The notes: generated from the sequence alone by a model not told the origin. A stretch of DNA of 64,000 bases from Closterium sp. Naga37s-1 (GCA_947471745.1 CANJKZ010000092.1:1984001-2048000), one strand, 5' to 3'; positions 33,301-44,400 are shown, numbered from the stretch's first letter. Numbers and translations: made by a program.

Positions 33301-33936
33301 GAACCCCAGACCCGAAACGCAGACGCATCGCCAACCTCAAACACAGTGTAGGTGAGGTCTCTGGCTTGGAGACACGGGGCCAGAGGTTGAGCTGATGCGG
33401 GGCGTATCAGACCGCAAACGGCCGCAGAAAATGGGGAGCCACCGCATGGATCATGGGCGTGCAAGCAACCTCCATGATCAAGCCAATGCGGCGCTCAATG
33501 ATCTCATTCTGCTGTGGAGAGGCCGGAAGCGTGAACGACTGGGTGATGCCCTCCTCACGACAAATTCCTCAAGAAGACCGGAGGAAAACTCACCTTCACG
33601 GTCAGAGTGCAGTCGCAATACCGGGAGGTCTTGCTGGAAACGGACAGCGCGGATCCAAGGGATCAAAACACTACGGACCTCGCCCTTGCTCAGCAAGGGA
33701 AACACCGTGGTGTAGCGCGTGTAGTTGTCAACAACCAGCAGGAAGTAGCGCTCTCGGTCCTGTCCACACACGTCCATGTGCAGGGTCTGAAGAGGAACAG
33801 AGTTCAGAGGGAACGAGGAGGAGTGAGGAGCGGCGCGCTGCCGCGCCTCGACGCAGGGAGTGCACGGCGGCGCAAGCGACGGTGGGAGTGGGGGCAGGGA
33901 CCTCGGGAGGCCAGAGACAATGAGATGAGAATGCAT
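30341..33936 (-). pseudogene. E1 Copia pol remnant (integrase, RT, RNase H)
   Basis: Order in element sense: integrase core (TLHMDVCGQ, LLVVDNYTRYTTVFPL, LRLHSDREGEF), a long Gly/Ala-rich spacer, reverse transcriptase (FKARYVARGFSQRQGVDFF, YGLRQAPREWHD), RNase H (LTGHSDASWADD, ANTADIFTKA). Frameshifts split it at about 33030-33080, 31596, 31010 and 30706-30880. The RT box reads YVDG instead of YVDD, and the RNase H motif reads YVKNKAM where E2 has YVDNKAM, so catalytic acidic residues are lost. Part of the RT after the YVDG region is missing. It cannot encode active enzymes. Confidence 0.9.
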
Positions 33937-34226
33937 GCGTCGCAGATGCTGCAGGGTACGCTCGCTTGAAGGCCTGGGCCCGGCATGCCATTATCCAGAG
34001 AACGGCAGAGCATGGCCCGTGGTGGAAGTCAATGTAGAAGGCTTGGGTTTTCAAGTGCCACGCATTGGTCATCATCTCCGATGACGGGCTTTTTCTCGCT
34101 CCACGTCGTGATTGATTGCGCGGCACAAATGCATCTGAAGAGAGAAACATCCGACCAGTTTGTTTCACGCGTGAGTGCTAGCCGTGCTTGTCTGTAGTAG
34201 TTCCATGCTGTGTGTATAGTGTATAG
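33937..34226. other. Unassigned spacer between E1 and E3
   Basis: About 290 bp with no recognised element or gene. It ends in TGTGTATAGTGTATAG just before the E3 LTR; the final TATAG may be the E3 target site. Confidence 0.4.
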
Positions 34227-34651
34227 TGTTAGAATAAGAAAGGACCTTTGGATAGGATAAGCCTGCTAGAGTAAGACAGCGGAAGTCTTTATAGGTCGAC
34301 CTTGATCATAGTGAATGTAAATGACAAGATGAAAATAATAAGAATTACATTGCAATATATAGTCCCAGCTAGCCATGCACTCTGAGGGGTACACTCCCTA
34401 ATTAACGGTAATAAAGTTATAGCAGTTACCTCATTGCAGCGCGAAAGCTCCGAAATGGTTGCAACCTGCGAAGCAGTTCGCAACCTCTTTGTCCACGTTG
34501 GTCAACAGTCGCGACAGTTGACCCGCGAGCGTTGACCTGCGTGCCATATATGGGCTTACGCGGTAGTGGTACAGATGTTGCTTCGCTAGTAGCAGGTGCG
34601 GTAAGGCTAATCCTACTGGAATGCTTGAAGTACCATTCGTTTACTCCAACA
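34227..34651 (-). repeat. E3 3' LTR
   Basis: Plus-strand ends TGTTAGAATAAG...TACTCCAACA. It matches 47960 onward (AGAATAAGAAAGG, CTGGATAGGATAAG, TAAGACAGCG.AAGTCTTTA). The adjacent purine-rich AATGAAGGGAAG in element sense is a plausible polypurine tract. Confidence 0.75.
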
Positions 34652-34658
34652 CTTCCCT

Positions 34659-35579
34659 TCATTCCTGGAGGTGTGCCACGTGGGACTTCTTGACGACTCC
34701 GCACAGATCCGCGCAGTATTGAAATTTCTGACGTGTCAATTTCTTTGTTAGAAAGTCCGCTACCATTTCGCCAACCGGGCAGTAGGTGAGCTTGACCTTG
34801 CCCTTGCCGATTTTGTCTTTCACGAAGAAGTAACGGAGGGCGATGCGTTTCGTGCAATTGATGAAGCCGGGCTTGTTCCCGATTTTGATCGCGCTCCGGT
34901 TGTCGTACAGTAACTTGAATGACCCGTTCATCGTGATCTTCGTTTCCTGCAGGAGCTTCGTCAGGACAAGTCCTTCGCAAAATGCTGTGCTTGCGGCGAT
35001 GAATTCAGCTTCGGCTGACGAGAGGGCGATGAGTTCCTGCTTCTGGCAGTTCTAGGAGATGGGTCATCCATGCTCAAGTTAGAAACTAAATCCTGTGCGG
35101 GACCTCCCGTTATCAGCGTCTCCTGCGTGGTTTGCATCCACGTAGCTTTGTAGGTGAGGCCGACATTAGGTAAAGAGACGAAGTACTATAGTGCACGCCG
35201 TGGATCCGCCATATGCTCCCCTTCAGGTCGGTACAGGCACAAGGCAAACTGGCTAGCGGCATAAGAAGAGTCAATGATATGCTAGCCGCTAGTCGATGGT
35301 CCGTCAGCACGTGATGGTGGCGAAGAGCTGCTGCTGGTAGAGTCGATGATCCACTGCGGAGGGTGGTGTGGTGTCGGGCTCGTGAATAGGCGGAAGTGTT
35401 CGAAATTGCGTGGTGAGGTTGATGGGGGCGATGCCAAACTTTCTACGAGTGTTTCGGCGTACTTAGCAACCTAACAGATGGATGATATCAGCAGATTGGG
35501 TTAAGTTTAGCCCCAAGAATCGAGTTAAGTCGTGCGAGACGGTCACTTCCAGCTTCTCCTTGATGTCGTGCTCGAAGCG
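34659..35579 (-). pseudogene. E3 RNase H remnant
   Basis: ORF 34659-34931 reads LLYDNRSAIKIGNKPGF, then KRIALRYFFVKDKIGKG and MVADFLTKKLTRQKF, the Copia RNase H end. Upstream to 35579 lies degraded RT/RNase H sequence with stops. The piece is separated from its RT half by E2. Confidence 0.8.
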
Positions 35580-35708
35580 TGTCAGATTTATATTACTTAG
35601 TCGCTGTAGGTTATAGTGGGGTAGACACTAAGGGGTACAACAATCTAGGGTTTCATATTTGTACTCATCTCGTTTCTAGTCCCAACATTCCTTGTTTTTA
35701 TTCTCACA
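35580..35708 (+). repeat. E2 5' LTR (129 bp)
   Basis: TG...CA ends. It contains TAGTGGGGTA, GGGGTACAACAATCTAGGG and TTTGTACTCATCTC blocks common to this clade. AAGCG precedes it. Confidence 0.93.
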
Positions 35709-35727
35709 TGGTATTAGAGCAGAATCG
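35709..35727 (+). promoter_or_regulatory. E2 primer-binding site
   Basis: TGGTATTAGAGC directly follows the 5' LTR and differs by one base from TGGTATCAGAGC, the plant initiator-Met tRNA complement. Confidence 0.85.
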
Positions 35728-35767
35728 TTCCTATGGCCCACCGAACGTTCCGCCCTGCCCTAACTGA

Positions 35768-36492
35768 TTTTTTTTTTTTTTTTTTTAGCTGCCCCTGCAG
35801 CCGCGCTGCCCGTGCAGCCGTGCCTGCCCGTGCAGCCGTGCCTGCCCCTGCAGCCCGTGGGCGCTGCCTCTGCATCAGTGCCTGCCCCTGCAGCCCGTGG
35901 GTGCTGCCCCTGCAGCCAGCGCGCTGCCCTGCCGAGCCGCGTGTCGCCCGTGGGCGCTGCCTCTGCCCTGCCGAGCCGCGTGTCGCCCGTGGGCGCTGCC
36001 TCTACCCTGCCGAGCCGCGTGTCGCCCGTGGGCGCTGCCTCTGCGACCCTCGTGTCGCCCCCCGCTGCCCCGTCGCGCTGCCCTGGTAAGCCGGGCGCGA
36101 CCCCCCGCTGCCACGTCACGTCGCCCTGGGGAGCCGCGCTCGGCCCCCCCGCTGCCCCGTCGCGACGCCCTGGGGAGCCGCGCTCGGCCCCCCACTGCCC
36201 CGTCGCGACGCCCTGGGGAGCCGCGCTCGGCCCCCGCTGCCCCGTCGCGACGCCCTGGGAAGCCGCGCTCGGCCCCCGCTGCTCCGTCGCGACGCCCTGG
36301 GGAGCCGCGTGCTACCCCCCGCTGCCCCGTCGCGACGCCCTGGGGAGCCGCGCGCGCCCCCCCCCCCCCCCACTGCTCCGTCGCGGTGCCCTGGGGAGCC
36401 GCGCTCCGTCCCCCTCGCTGCAGCCCGCGAGCCGCCTTTGCAGCGCCGAGTGCGACCTGCCAAACCCTAAAAAAAAAAAAAAAAAAAAAAAG
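35768..36492 (+). repeat. E2 GC-rich leader minisatellite between T20 and A24 runs
   Basis: A T20 run (35768-35787) and an A24 run (36469-36492) bracket about 700 bp of very GC-rich leader. Inside, a roughly 43-bp unit with GTCGCGACGCCCTGGGGAGC is repeated about seven times (about 36060-36420), after a GAGCCGCGTGTCGCCCGTGG unit repeated four times (about 35935-36060). AAACCCTAA precedes the A run. Open frames here are repeat artefacts. Confidence 0.8.
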
Positions 36493-36921
36493 AGGAGCCC
36501 TAGGTGCTGCTGCCCTAGGTGCTACTGCTGCTACTGCTGCTACTGGCGGCCGCCCCTGCCCCGCCCTGCAGCAGCTGACGTCGCGGCTCTGCCCCGCCCT
36601 GCAGCAGTTGCCGTTGGGGCCCCTGCCCCGCCCTGCAGCAGCTGACGTCGCGGCCCTGCCCCGCCCTGCAGCAGCTGCCGTCGCGGCCCGGCCCCGCCCT
36701 GCAGCAGCTGCCGCGGAGCTCCCTGCCGCGGTCGCGGCCCCGCCCTTCAGCAGCTACCGCGGAGCCCTCGCCCTGCATTGGTAGCGGCCTCGCCGTTGCC
36801 GCCGTCGTACGCCTGCCCTTCTCGCCACTGGTGAGCACTGCCCTGCCCGTACTGCTGTTACTGGTGCTCCTGCTGCTACTGCTTTTTTTACTACAGCTAC
36901 TGCTGCTCCTAGCGTGGCCAG

Positions 36922-39294
36922 ATGCAGCTCCAGCGACGTCCGCGTGAGTCCCTCACGCCCCAGCAGCTTCGTGAGTGGTACGCTAGATGGGGTTGTAGGG
37001 GTGGCCGCACTGCTACTACTGCTACTGCTGCTACTACTGCTACTCCTGCTACTGCTGCTACTGCTGCTACTGCGGCTACTACTGCTACTGCTGCTCCTGG
37101 CGGTGGCCAGATGCAGCTCCAGCAACGTCCGCGTGAGTCCCTCACGCCCCAGCAGCTTCGTGAGTGGTACGCTAGTTGGGGTTGTCGGGGTGGCTGTAGT
37201 GGGAGTCGTCCTGGAGTGAGTAGTTCAGGAGCTTCTTGTAGTGGCCAAGTGCAGCTGCAGCGTCGTCCGCGCGCGGTCCTTTCGCCCCAGCAGCTTCGTG
37301 AGTGGTACGCTCAGCTTGGAGGGTCACGGCGTACTGCTCGCTGCCCGTACGTCATTCGCACTGGTGCTCGGACTGGTCAGCCTTGCGGGACGCTTGGTCA
37401 CACAGAGTCCCGCTGCTTCGCCCGTCTGAGCGACGCCTGGCGTACTGAGTTTGGCGACGTGGCTGAGCTCCCCGACTGGGTGGAACTGCTTAGGCAGAGG
37501 GTAGATATCTATGCTCTTGACTCTGATGCTATCCTCACTGCCATGTATGCATTGCCTACTAGTGCTGAGGGTGCCTGTTACCTGTGTGTGCCGCCTGACC
37601 CCGGTATCCAGTCTGCTGCTCTAGGTGCTGGTGAGGCTGCTGCTCTAGGTGCTGGTGCGTCTCCTGCTCCAGGTGCCGGTGAGGCTGCTGCTCTAGGTGC
37701 TCGTGAGTATACTGCTCCAGGTACTGGTGAGTCTGCTCTCTCTGGTGCTGCGCCTGCTGCGGTCTTCCACACCTTCACCCTTGACTCGGGAGCTTCTCGA
37801 TCCTTCTTTCGAGACCGCACCACACTCACGCCGCTTAGTCGGCCGGTTGCAGTCTCCCTGGCAGACCCCTCTGGGGGTCCTGTCCTTGCCCACTACTCCA
37901 CTGTCCTACCGTGTCCGGCGGCCCCCTCTGGCTCCCTGTCAGGTCTTTACCTCCCCTCGTTCTCTACGAACTTGGTGAGTGGTGCTGACCTACAGGATGG
38001 GGGGGTTGACCAGTTCACTCCTGCGCGTCAGCGAGTGACTCACTGCACGTGTGCTCAGACGGGACGTCCCTTGGCCACGTTCACCCGCCAGCCGGGGTCG
38101 AGCCTGTACACACTCACTACTGAGTCTCCTCCGGTTCCTGCGTCCAGTCAGGTAGCTGCGTCCAGTCAGGTGTTTGTTGCAGCGTCCAGGTCTTGTCCTG
38201 AGTCTGCCCCCTGCTCGTGTCGCCTCCTGTCTCACCAGACCCTCCTCTGGCACCACCGCCTTGGTCACCCCTCCCTGCCCCGTGTTCGGGGCATGGCCTC
38301 CCGTGTCCTTGTCTCTGGTCTGCCCCGGTCCCTCCCTCCCCTTCCCCCGGGGCCTGCCCCTACCTGCGTTCCCTGCGTCGAGGGGCGGCAGCGCGCCGCT
38401 CCTCACTCCTCCGAGTTTCCTCCGACAGAGGCTCCGCTGCAGACTCTCCACATGGACGTGTGGGGCCCAGCCCGCGTCCGTGGACAGGGTCACGAGCGTT
38501 ACTTCCTCCTGGTGGTTGACGAATACTCGTGTTACACCTCAGTCTTCCCCTTGCGCCGCAAGGGTGAGGTCACTGAGGCGTTGATCGACTGGATCCGCGC
38601 TGCCCGTCTCCAGCTCAGAGAGAGTTTCGGCTCGGACTTTCCTGTTCTGCGTCTGCACTCTGACAGAGGTGGGGAGTTTTCCTCCGACCTTCTGCGAGCC
38701 TTCTGTCGTGCACAGGGCATCCGCCAGACGTTCACGCTTCCGGCCTCTCCACTGCAAAATGGGATTGCTGAGCGCCGCATTGGCATGATCATGGACGTCG
38801 CTCGTACGTCCATGATCCATGCGGCTGCTCCCCATTTTCTGTGGCCGTTCGCGGTTCAGTACGCGGCGCATCAGATCAACCTTCAGCCCCGGGTCTCGAT
38901 GCCTGAGACCTCCCCCACTCTGCGGTGGACGGGGAAGGTTGGCGATGCGTCTGCGTTCCGTGTCTGGGGATCTCGAGCTTTCGTCCGCGACTTGTCTGCG
39001 GACAAGCTGTCCTCCCATGCTGTTCCCTGCGTCTTCCTTGGCTTCCCCCCTGACTTGCTTGGTTGGCAGTTTTACCACCCCACCTCGCGCCGTGTTCTAT
39101 CCTCCCAGGACGTCATATTTGACGAGTCGGTGCCGTACTACTGTCTCTTCCCCTACCGCGCTGCCCCCCTCCCCCCCCCCGCTGCTCTTCCTCGCTCCAG
39201 GTCCCCCCCCGGTAGACCCCCTTCCCCCTCAGGGTCCTGCCCCCTCAGGTGTGTCTCAGGTAGACGCTGTCGAGCCTGTCGAGGTAGCTGTTGA
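36922..39294 (+). CDS. E2 polyprotein part 1: Gag tail, protease, integrase
   Basis: 790 codons. Residues 1-130 repeat a (Q)LQ.RPR..L(T/S)PQQLREWYA module three times. Next comes a zinc-knuckle-like CPYVIRT...GQPCGTLGHTESRC (Cys-x13-Cys-x4-His-x4-Cys). The aspartic protease motif is FTLDSGASRSFF, after an Ala/Gly repeat. Integrase has the HHCC region (HRLGHPSLPR...CVPCVEG), the DDE core (MDVWGPAR, VVDEYSCYTSVFPL, LHSDRGGEFSS) and SPLQNGIAERRIG. The ORF runs out of frame after a C10 run at 39171-39180. A capsid-type Gag N-terminal domain is absent, unlike E4. Length and order otherwise fit Ty1/Copia. Confidence 0.88.
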   Translation: MQLQRRPRESLTPQQLREWYARWGCRGGRTATTATAATTATPATAATAATAATTATAAPGGGQMQLQQRPRESLTPQQLREWYASWGCRGGCSGSRPGVSSSGASCSGQVQLQRRPRAVLSPQQLREWYAQLGGSRRTARCPYVIRTGARTGQPCGTLGHTESRCFARLSDAWRTEFGDVAELPDWVELLRQRVDIYALDSDAILTAMYALPTSAEGACYLCVPPDPGIQSAALGAGEAAALGAGASPAPGAGEAAALGAREYTAPGTGESALSGAAPAAVFHTFTLDSGASRSFFRDRTTLTPLSRPVAVSLADPSGGPVLAHYSTVLPCPAAPSGSLSGLYLPSFSTNLVSGADLQDGGVDQFTPARQRVTHCTCAQTGRPLATFTRQPGSSLYTLTTESPPVPASSQVAASSQVFVAASRSCPESAPCSCRLLSHQTLLWHHRLGHPSLPRVRGMASRVLVSGLPRSLPPLPPGPAPTCVPCVEGRQRAAPHSSEFPPTEAPLQTLHMDVWGPARVRGQGHERYFLLVVDEYSCYTSVFPLRRKGEVTEALIDWIRAARLQLRESFGSDFPVLRLHSDRGGEFSSDLLRAFCRAQGIRQTFTLPASPLQNGIAERRIGMIMDVARTSMIHAAAPHFLWPFAVQYAAHQINLQPRVSMPETSPTLRWTGKVGDASAFRVWGSRAFVRDLSADKLSSHAVPCVFLGFPPDLLGWQFYHPTSRRVLSSQDVIFDESVPYYCLFPYRAAPLPPPAALPRSRSPPGRPPSPSGSCPLRCVSGRRCRACRGSC

Positions 39295-41164
39295 CTCTGG
39301 TGCTGCTCGGGGTGCTGCGCCTGCGGGTGCCGGGTCTGGGGGTGCTGAGCCTGAGCGTGCGGAGCCTGGGGGTGCTGGGACTGGGGGTGCTGGGACTGGG
39401 GGTGCTGAGTCTGGGGGTGCTGAGCCTGGGGTTGCTGAGTCTGGGGGTGCGGAGCCTGGGGGTGCTGAGTCTGGAGGTCCTTCGGGTGCTTCGCCTCGGC
39501 GGGAGCTCTTCTCTCCACAGGAGCTGCGCGAGTGGTTTGCTCGTCGTTGGAGTCGTGCTGCTGGAGCTGGTGTTGCTGCTGGTGCTGGAGGTTCTACTGC
39601 TGCTGGGCTGGAGCCACGGGTCCCGGAGGTTCTCGTACTGGAGGTAGCCATGGACGCAGAGATGGCTTCCTGGAAGTCCACAGGCACCTACGTTGACGAG
39701 GTTCCCCCTCCTGGGGCGAACATCGTCAGTGGCATGTGGATCTTCCGGGTGAAGCGGCCGCCGGGTTCTCCGCCTGTCTTCAAGGCGCGCTACGTGGCTA
39801 GGGGCTTCAGTCAGCGGCAGGGAGTTGACTACTTTCAGACCTTCTCTCCCACCCCGAAGATGACTACTCTTCGGGTGCTGCTGCACATAGCCGCTCAGCG
39901 CGACTACGAGCTTCACTCTCTTGACTTCAGCACTGCTTTCCTACAGGGCAGCCTGCACGAGGAGATCTGGCTGCGCCGCCCACCTGGCTTCATTGGCTCT
40001 TTTCCTCCTGGCACCCAGTGGAGCCTCTGGCGGCCAGTTTACGGTCTCCGCCAGGCGCCCCGTGAGTGGCACGACACACTGAGGACTACACTTGCGGCTC
40101 TTGGGTTTGCTCCTTCTACTGCCGACCCGTCGCTGTTTCTGCGCACCGACACCTCCTTGCCGCCGTTCTACATCCTCGTGTACGTCGACGACTTGGTCTT
40201 TGCCACTGCTGACACTGCTGGACTCGCCCACGTGAAGTCCGAGCTGCAGAAGAGATACACGTGCACTGACCTGGGTGAGCTGCGCAGCTATCTTGGCTTG
40301 CAGATCACCCGGGACAGAGCACGGCGCACCATTACCTTGACTCAGTCACACATGGTGCAGCAGGTCCTTCAGCGCTTCAACTTCACGTACTCCTCGCCTC
40401 AGGCCACTCCTCTGCCTACTCGCCACTCGCTCTCAGCTCTGCCTTCGGATGAGTCCGTAGAGCCGAGTGGCCTGTATCCAGAGCTTGTTGGCTGCCTCAT
40501 GTACCTGATGACCTGCACTCGACCTGACCTGGCATACCCTCTTAGCATCCTGGCACGCTATGTTGCTCCTGGGAGACACAGACCAGAGCACATGGATGCA
40601 GCTAAGAGGGTGTTGCGCTACTTGTGCAGTACGTCGGGCATGGGGCTAGTGCTTGGAGGGCGGAGTTCAGTGGTCCTCACTGGTCACGCAGACGCTTCTT
40701 GGGTTGACGACTTGGCTACGCAGCGGTCGTCACAGGGTTACACCTTCAGCCTTGGTTCCGGCTCTGTTTCGTGGCGGTCTACCCGCTCGTCTTCTGTTCT
40801 TGGCTCCAGTTGTGAGGCTGAGATCTACGCAGGGGCCATGGCTGCACAGGAGTTACACTGGCTCACCTACCTGCTGACCGACCTGGGAGAGCCGCCTCGT
40901 TCTCCTCCAGTTCTGTACGTCGACAACAAGGCCATGCTGGCCTTGTGTCAGGAGCACAGACTGGAGCACAGAACGAAGCACATTGCTCTCCGTTACTTTC
41001 TTGCTCGTGAGCTGCAGCAGCGTGGTCAGCTGCGCCTTGCTTACGTGGCCTCTAGGGCCAACACTGCTGATATCTTTACCAAGGCACTTCAGCCTTGTGA
41101 TCATCAGCGTTTTTGTACTATGCTAGGTCTTGTGCCTACTTGGCCTCACTTGCTCAATTCTTGA
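39170..41164 (+). CDS. E2 polyprotein part 2: reverse transcriptase and RNase H
   Basis: This is the continuation of the E2 polyprotein in another frame, reached across the C10 run. It opens with a Gly/Ala/Glu-rich spacer holding another FSPQELREWFARR module (about 39505-39550). RT follows: AMDAEMASWKSTGTYVDEVP, FKARYVARGFSQRQGVDYF, YGLRQAPREWHDTL and the catalytic YVDDLVF (about 40180-40200). RNase H has LTGHADASWVDD, CEAEIYAGAMAAQE, YVDNKAMLALC and ANTADIFTKAL. Catalytic residues are intact. The stop is at 41162-41164, followed by about 200 bp to the polypurine tract. A single-base slip, a sequencing error, or programmed shifting could explain the frame change; E1 uses the same downstream frame. 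Confidence 0.9.
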   Translation, partial: SPPPLLFLAPGPPPVDPLPPQGPAPSGVSQVDAVEPVEVAVDSGAARGAAPAGAGSGGAEPERAEPGGAGTGGAGTGGAESGGAEPGVAESGGAEPGGAESGGPSGASPRRELFSPQELREWFARRWSRAAGAGVAAGAGGSTAAGLEPRVPEVLVLEVAMDAEMASWKSTGTYVDEVPPPGANIVSGMWIFRVKRPPGSPPVFKARYVARGFSQRQGVDYFQTFSPTPKMTTLRVLLHIAAQRDYELHSLDFSTAFLQGSLHEEIWLRRPPGFIGSFPPGTQWSLWRPVYGLRQAPREWHDTLRTTLAALGFAPSTADPSLFLRTDTSLPPFYILVYVDDLVFATADTAGLAHVKSELQKRYTCTDLGELRSYLGLQITRDRARRTITLTQSHMVQQVLQRFNFTYSSPQATPLPTRHSLSALPSDESVEPSGLYPELVGCLMYLMTCTRPDLAYPLSILARYVAPGRHRPEHMDAAKRVLRYLCSTSGMGLVLGGRSSVVLTGHADASWVDDLATQRSSQGYTFSLGSGSVSWRSTRSSSVLGSSCEAEIYAGAMAAQELHWLTYLLTDLGEPPRSPPVLYVDNKAMLALCQEHRLEHRTKHIALRYFLARELQQRGQLRLAYVASRANTADIFTKALQPCDHQRFCTMLGLVPTWPHLLNS

Positions 41165-41348
41165 CCTTGCTTGTACTGTGATCTATATACACCTGCACTT
41201 GCTTGTTTGCCTTTATATGTGATCTTGCATGTGAACTGGCCTTGTGGCCTTGAACTTGTGCTCGGAATGTGTGGTGACGTTGTGATCCACCCTGAGCTTG
41301 CTTTGCTTTGTTTGACTGGTCTTGTGACCCCTAGTTCTCCCCCACTCT

Positions 41349-41361
41349 GCCTATGGGGGTG
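41349..41361 (+). other. E2 polypurine tract
   Basis: GCCTATGGGGGTG immediately precedes the 3' LTR. The same CTATGGGGG core precedes the LTRs of E1, E7 and E8. Confidence 0.85.
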
Positions 41362-41490
41362 TGTCAGATTTATATTACTTAGTCGCTGTAGGCTATAGTG
41401 GGGTAGACACTAAGGGGTACAACAATCTAGGGTTTCATATTTGTACTCATCTCGTTTCTAGTCCCATCATTCCTTGTTCTTATTCTCACA
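41362..41490 (+). repeat. E2 3' LTR (129 bp)
   Basis: It differs from the 5' LTR by T/C, A/T and T/C changes. AAGCG follows directly, matching the 5' flank. Confidence 0.93.
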
Positions 41491-44400
41491 AAGCGATGGA
41501 GTAGCTCCGTGTCGTCCCTGGTGTACAGGAGGTCGTCCACGTATGCGACGAGTAGGATGGATTTTCCGCGGGACTCGAGCCGGTACATGCCTTGATCATG
41601 CGGCAGCTGCTAAAACCCGAGCTCCAATAGTAGCGTGTGAAGGTACTGTTGCCACAGGCTTGGTGCCTGCTTGATGCCGTACTGCGAGTTCTGGAGGAGG
41701 CAAACGGCGGAGTCGTCTTCCTCGAACGCATGTAGCTGCTTGGTGTAAATGATGGCGTCGACGGTCTCGTAGAGAAAGGCATTGGAGACGCCGATTTGCC
41801 AGAGCGGGCGCTGCTTCATGGCGGCGATGCGGATTAAAATCCGCACGGAGGTGTGTTGTCTGACAGGTGCAAACGTTTGGTCATAGTCAATAAATTGCGT
41901 TTGCTCGAAGCCACGTACGACCTAGCGCGCCTTGTATTTGTTGTACGACCCAGCCGCCAATGTTTTTATGCGGAAAACCCATTTTCCGCTGAGAATCTTC
42001 CTCCCCTTTGCTGCTGACCATGGCATTATTGGTAGGTTGAATGAGGGGGTTAAAAGTCTTATGTGTTTGGTTACTGGCTGCTTTTTCTTTGCTTGGTGCC
42101 TTAGTATTCAATTCCATGTGCTGCGTCGCTTGAGTGCAACTACTTCGGCGGCCATGGTTGCTCTCCACTTTGCTGCATCGGGTCCCTGCAGGGCATGGCG
42201 AACTGTTGTGGGCTCGGTGGGGTGCTGATTCCCACGATCTGCAATGGCAAGACCGAGTATGCGTAACCCGGTAAGTCCGGAGTGAGCTGTGTTGGTCACT
42301 TCGACCACATCATCGTCAATGTGGTCGCCTAGAATGTTGCGAATGCTGTCGCAAGAGGCATCCAAGTTCAGGTCTTCTTCTATGGGTGACTGCAATTATG
42401 CACTTTCGTAATTGCGCTGCGTTTGTGGTGCTTCGTTTGGGTCGATGTTGGCCGAAATGAACGTCGGTGTGTTGAGTTCCTCTATAACGTGGATGAAGGG
42501 TGGTGCGTCTCCGATTTTATCTTCTGACACTTGTTCTGCCACGTCAGTTTCGTCTTGGTCGTTTGCGAAGTTGTGCTCCTCCTAGAAGATGTTGTTTGGT
42601 GCTTGCTGTGCAGTGTGGTGCTGGCGGAACAGTGGCAGCGTGAGCCTTTCGTAGAAGATGGTCACGTGAACGCGTGACTTGGTGGGTGGCGAAGTCGAGT
42701 ATGGTCCATGCATAGTACTCTGGTTCGATGCCGAGGTGGAGGCCCCATCTTGCGCGGTCTTCAAATTGTCCGGTTCGAGCAGTGTGGGGGCACTGTACCA
42801 TACACAAAAAAACCCTCAACATCCGTGTGTCAAGATGCTCCCCGTCCACTCCTTTAATGGCGAATTGTTGTCGGGCAGGGCCTTTGATGACAATATGTTG
42901 TTCAGGCGCACAGCATGGGCCATTGCATAGGGCCAATAAGTGATTGGCACAACCGACTGCTTCATGAGGCCCCTCGTTTTTATCACGAGGCTCCTGTTGG
43001 TTCTTTCAGCCAATCCCTGCTCCTGTAGGGTAACGAGCTCATCCTCTTGATCCCCTTCTCAGCACAAAACTTCCAGAACCTCTCGCTGGTGTACTCTGCT
43101 GCTCTGCTCCGTCTGTCTGGAAGGCTTTCAACTTCTTCCCTTCAGATTGTGTCTGTGCCATTTTCAGCCACAGGCAAAAGCACTCAAAGGCGAGGCCGCG
43201 GCTGGAAACGTTTGCGGCCCACACAAACCATGTAGCCACGTCAATGAAGGTAGTAGTATAATTATCCTCTTTAAGTCCACGAGCGGTAAGGCACAGGAAG
43301 TCGCTGTGAACCTTATCTAGTGACTCGAATCGTTCGGGGCTGGGGATTTTCTCTGGAAAAGGTTTGTGAGCCAAGGCCGCTTCTAGACAGACGGTGCAGG
43401 TGAGTATGTCTGTTCTCGGTGGAAGTTTATTACCGTCTGGCAGAAGTAGCGCGTCTTCTGCAAACACGTCGACATTTATCGAGTTGTCTAATGCCTCGAC
43501 CGATGGATGTCCCAGCCATTGGTGCCATATGTCTGCTTCGGCTCGATATCCGCGTGTGCTGCTATCGCAAGGACTTGAACGACTGCTGCGTGGAGAGTCT
43601 CGAGCCTCGTCCCTCGTATCACGCCGTCGGAGTCGCCGATGGTTCTCGTGACGGTTGCTACTGGGAGAAGTTGCGGGCCTCGGTAAGGTGCTGGCCTTGG
43701 TAAGGTGCTAGCCACCGCGACTTCTCCTACAATGTCGCTGATTGATAGTCCCCTTGTGTCAAGGCGGTAGTAATTGCTTCCGTCGATCGTGACAAGGATA
43801 AGGTGAGGTCCGAATTTGGGCGATGTCTTGTCCTCGGGAGCAGGTAGCTCTGTCGTTTGTTCCGTTACGTCGACAATGATATCTTCTTGTGTTTCAACGT
43901 CTGTAACTTCTGGCTCTTGCTTACCAAGCAAGTCGACGCCGACCTGGTGGTTTCCAGGTCGACCAAGTAACGTGGTCGACGAGGTTATGCGGGACACGCG
44001 ATAGTCGCCCAGGTGGTTCTGGCAAAGCCGACCTCGGAGGTCGTATCCCAAGGTCGGAGTGGCTGATCAGGCGCAGACAACGGCACGTGGTCGACTTGGC
44101 ATCTACATTGTGCACGTGACGGTGCACAGCGCACCAACCAACTACGAGCACCTGCGAAGTAGGTGCGCTGCTGTCATGCGGGTGCAACGCTGTGTAGCCG
44201 CCTTGCTGCAGCGTTGGCACGTCGTTGACTTGCAACGCTGGCAAGTCGCCACTTTGCACTGCTGGAGTGCGGTCGACTTTGCAGTGCTGGAACGCGGTCG
44301 ACCATGATGCACTGGAGGTCGACCTGCTTGCATCCTAGGCTGACTTGCTCCTGATGTAGTCAACCTTGCCAATGTTGTTGCTACTATTGTTCTCAACTTT

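Larger units (their letters stand above)
29970..33936 (-). mobile_element. E1: 5'-truncated Copia retrotransposon
   Basis: The 3' LTR is 29970-30099 (130 bp, TGTCAA...TTGACA in minus sense), preceded by the polypurine tract CTATGGGGGCG (about 30100-30112). Coding remnants run from the RNase H stop (30341) back to the integrase at about 33930, where homology stops; there is no gag, protease or 5' LTR. It is the same clade as E2 (shared polyprotein and LTR motifs). Confidence 0.85.
35580..41490 (+). mobile_element. E2: complete Copia retrotransposon with 129-bp LTRs
   Basis: 5911 bp. LTRs 35580-35708 and 41362-41490 (TGTCAG...CTCACA) differ at three of 129 positions. The 5-bp target duplication AAGCG flanks both ends. 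A primer site TGGTATTAGAGC begins at 35709; the polypurine tract CTATGGGGGTG ends at 41361. It inserted just beyond the YVDD box of E3's RT. It is younger than every other coding element here, yet lacks the gag capsid domain seen in E4 and has a frameshift in pol. Confidence 0.95.
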
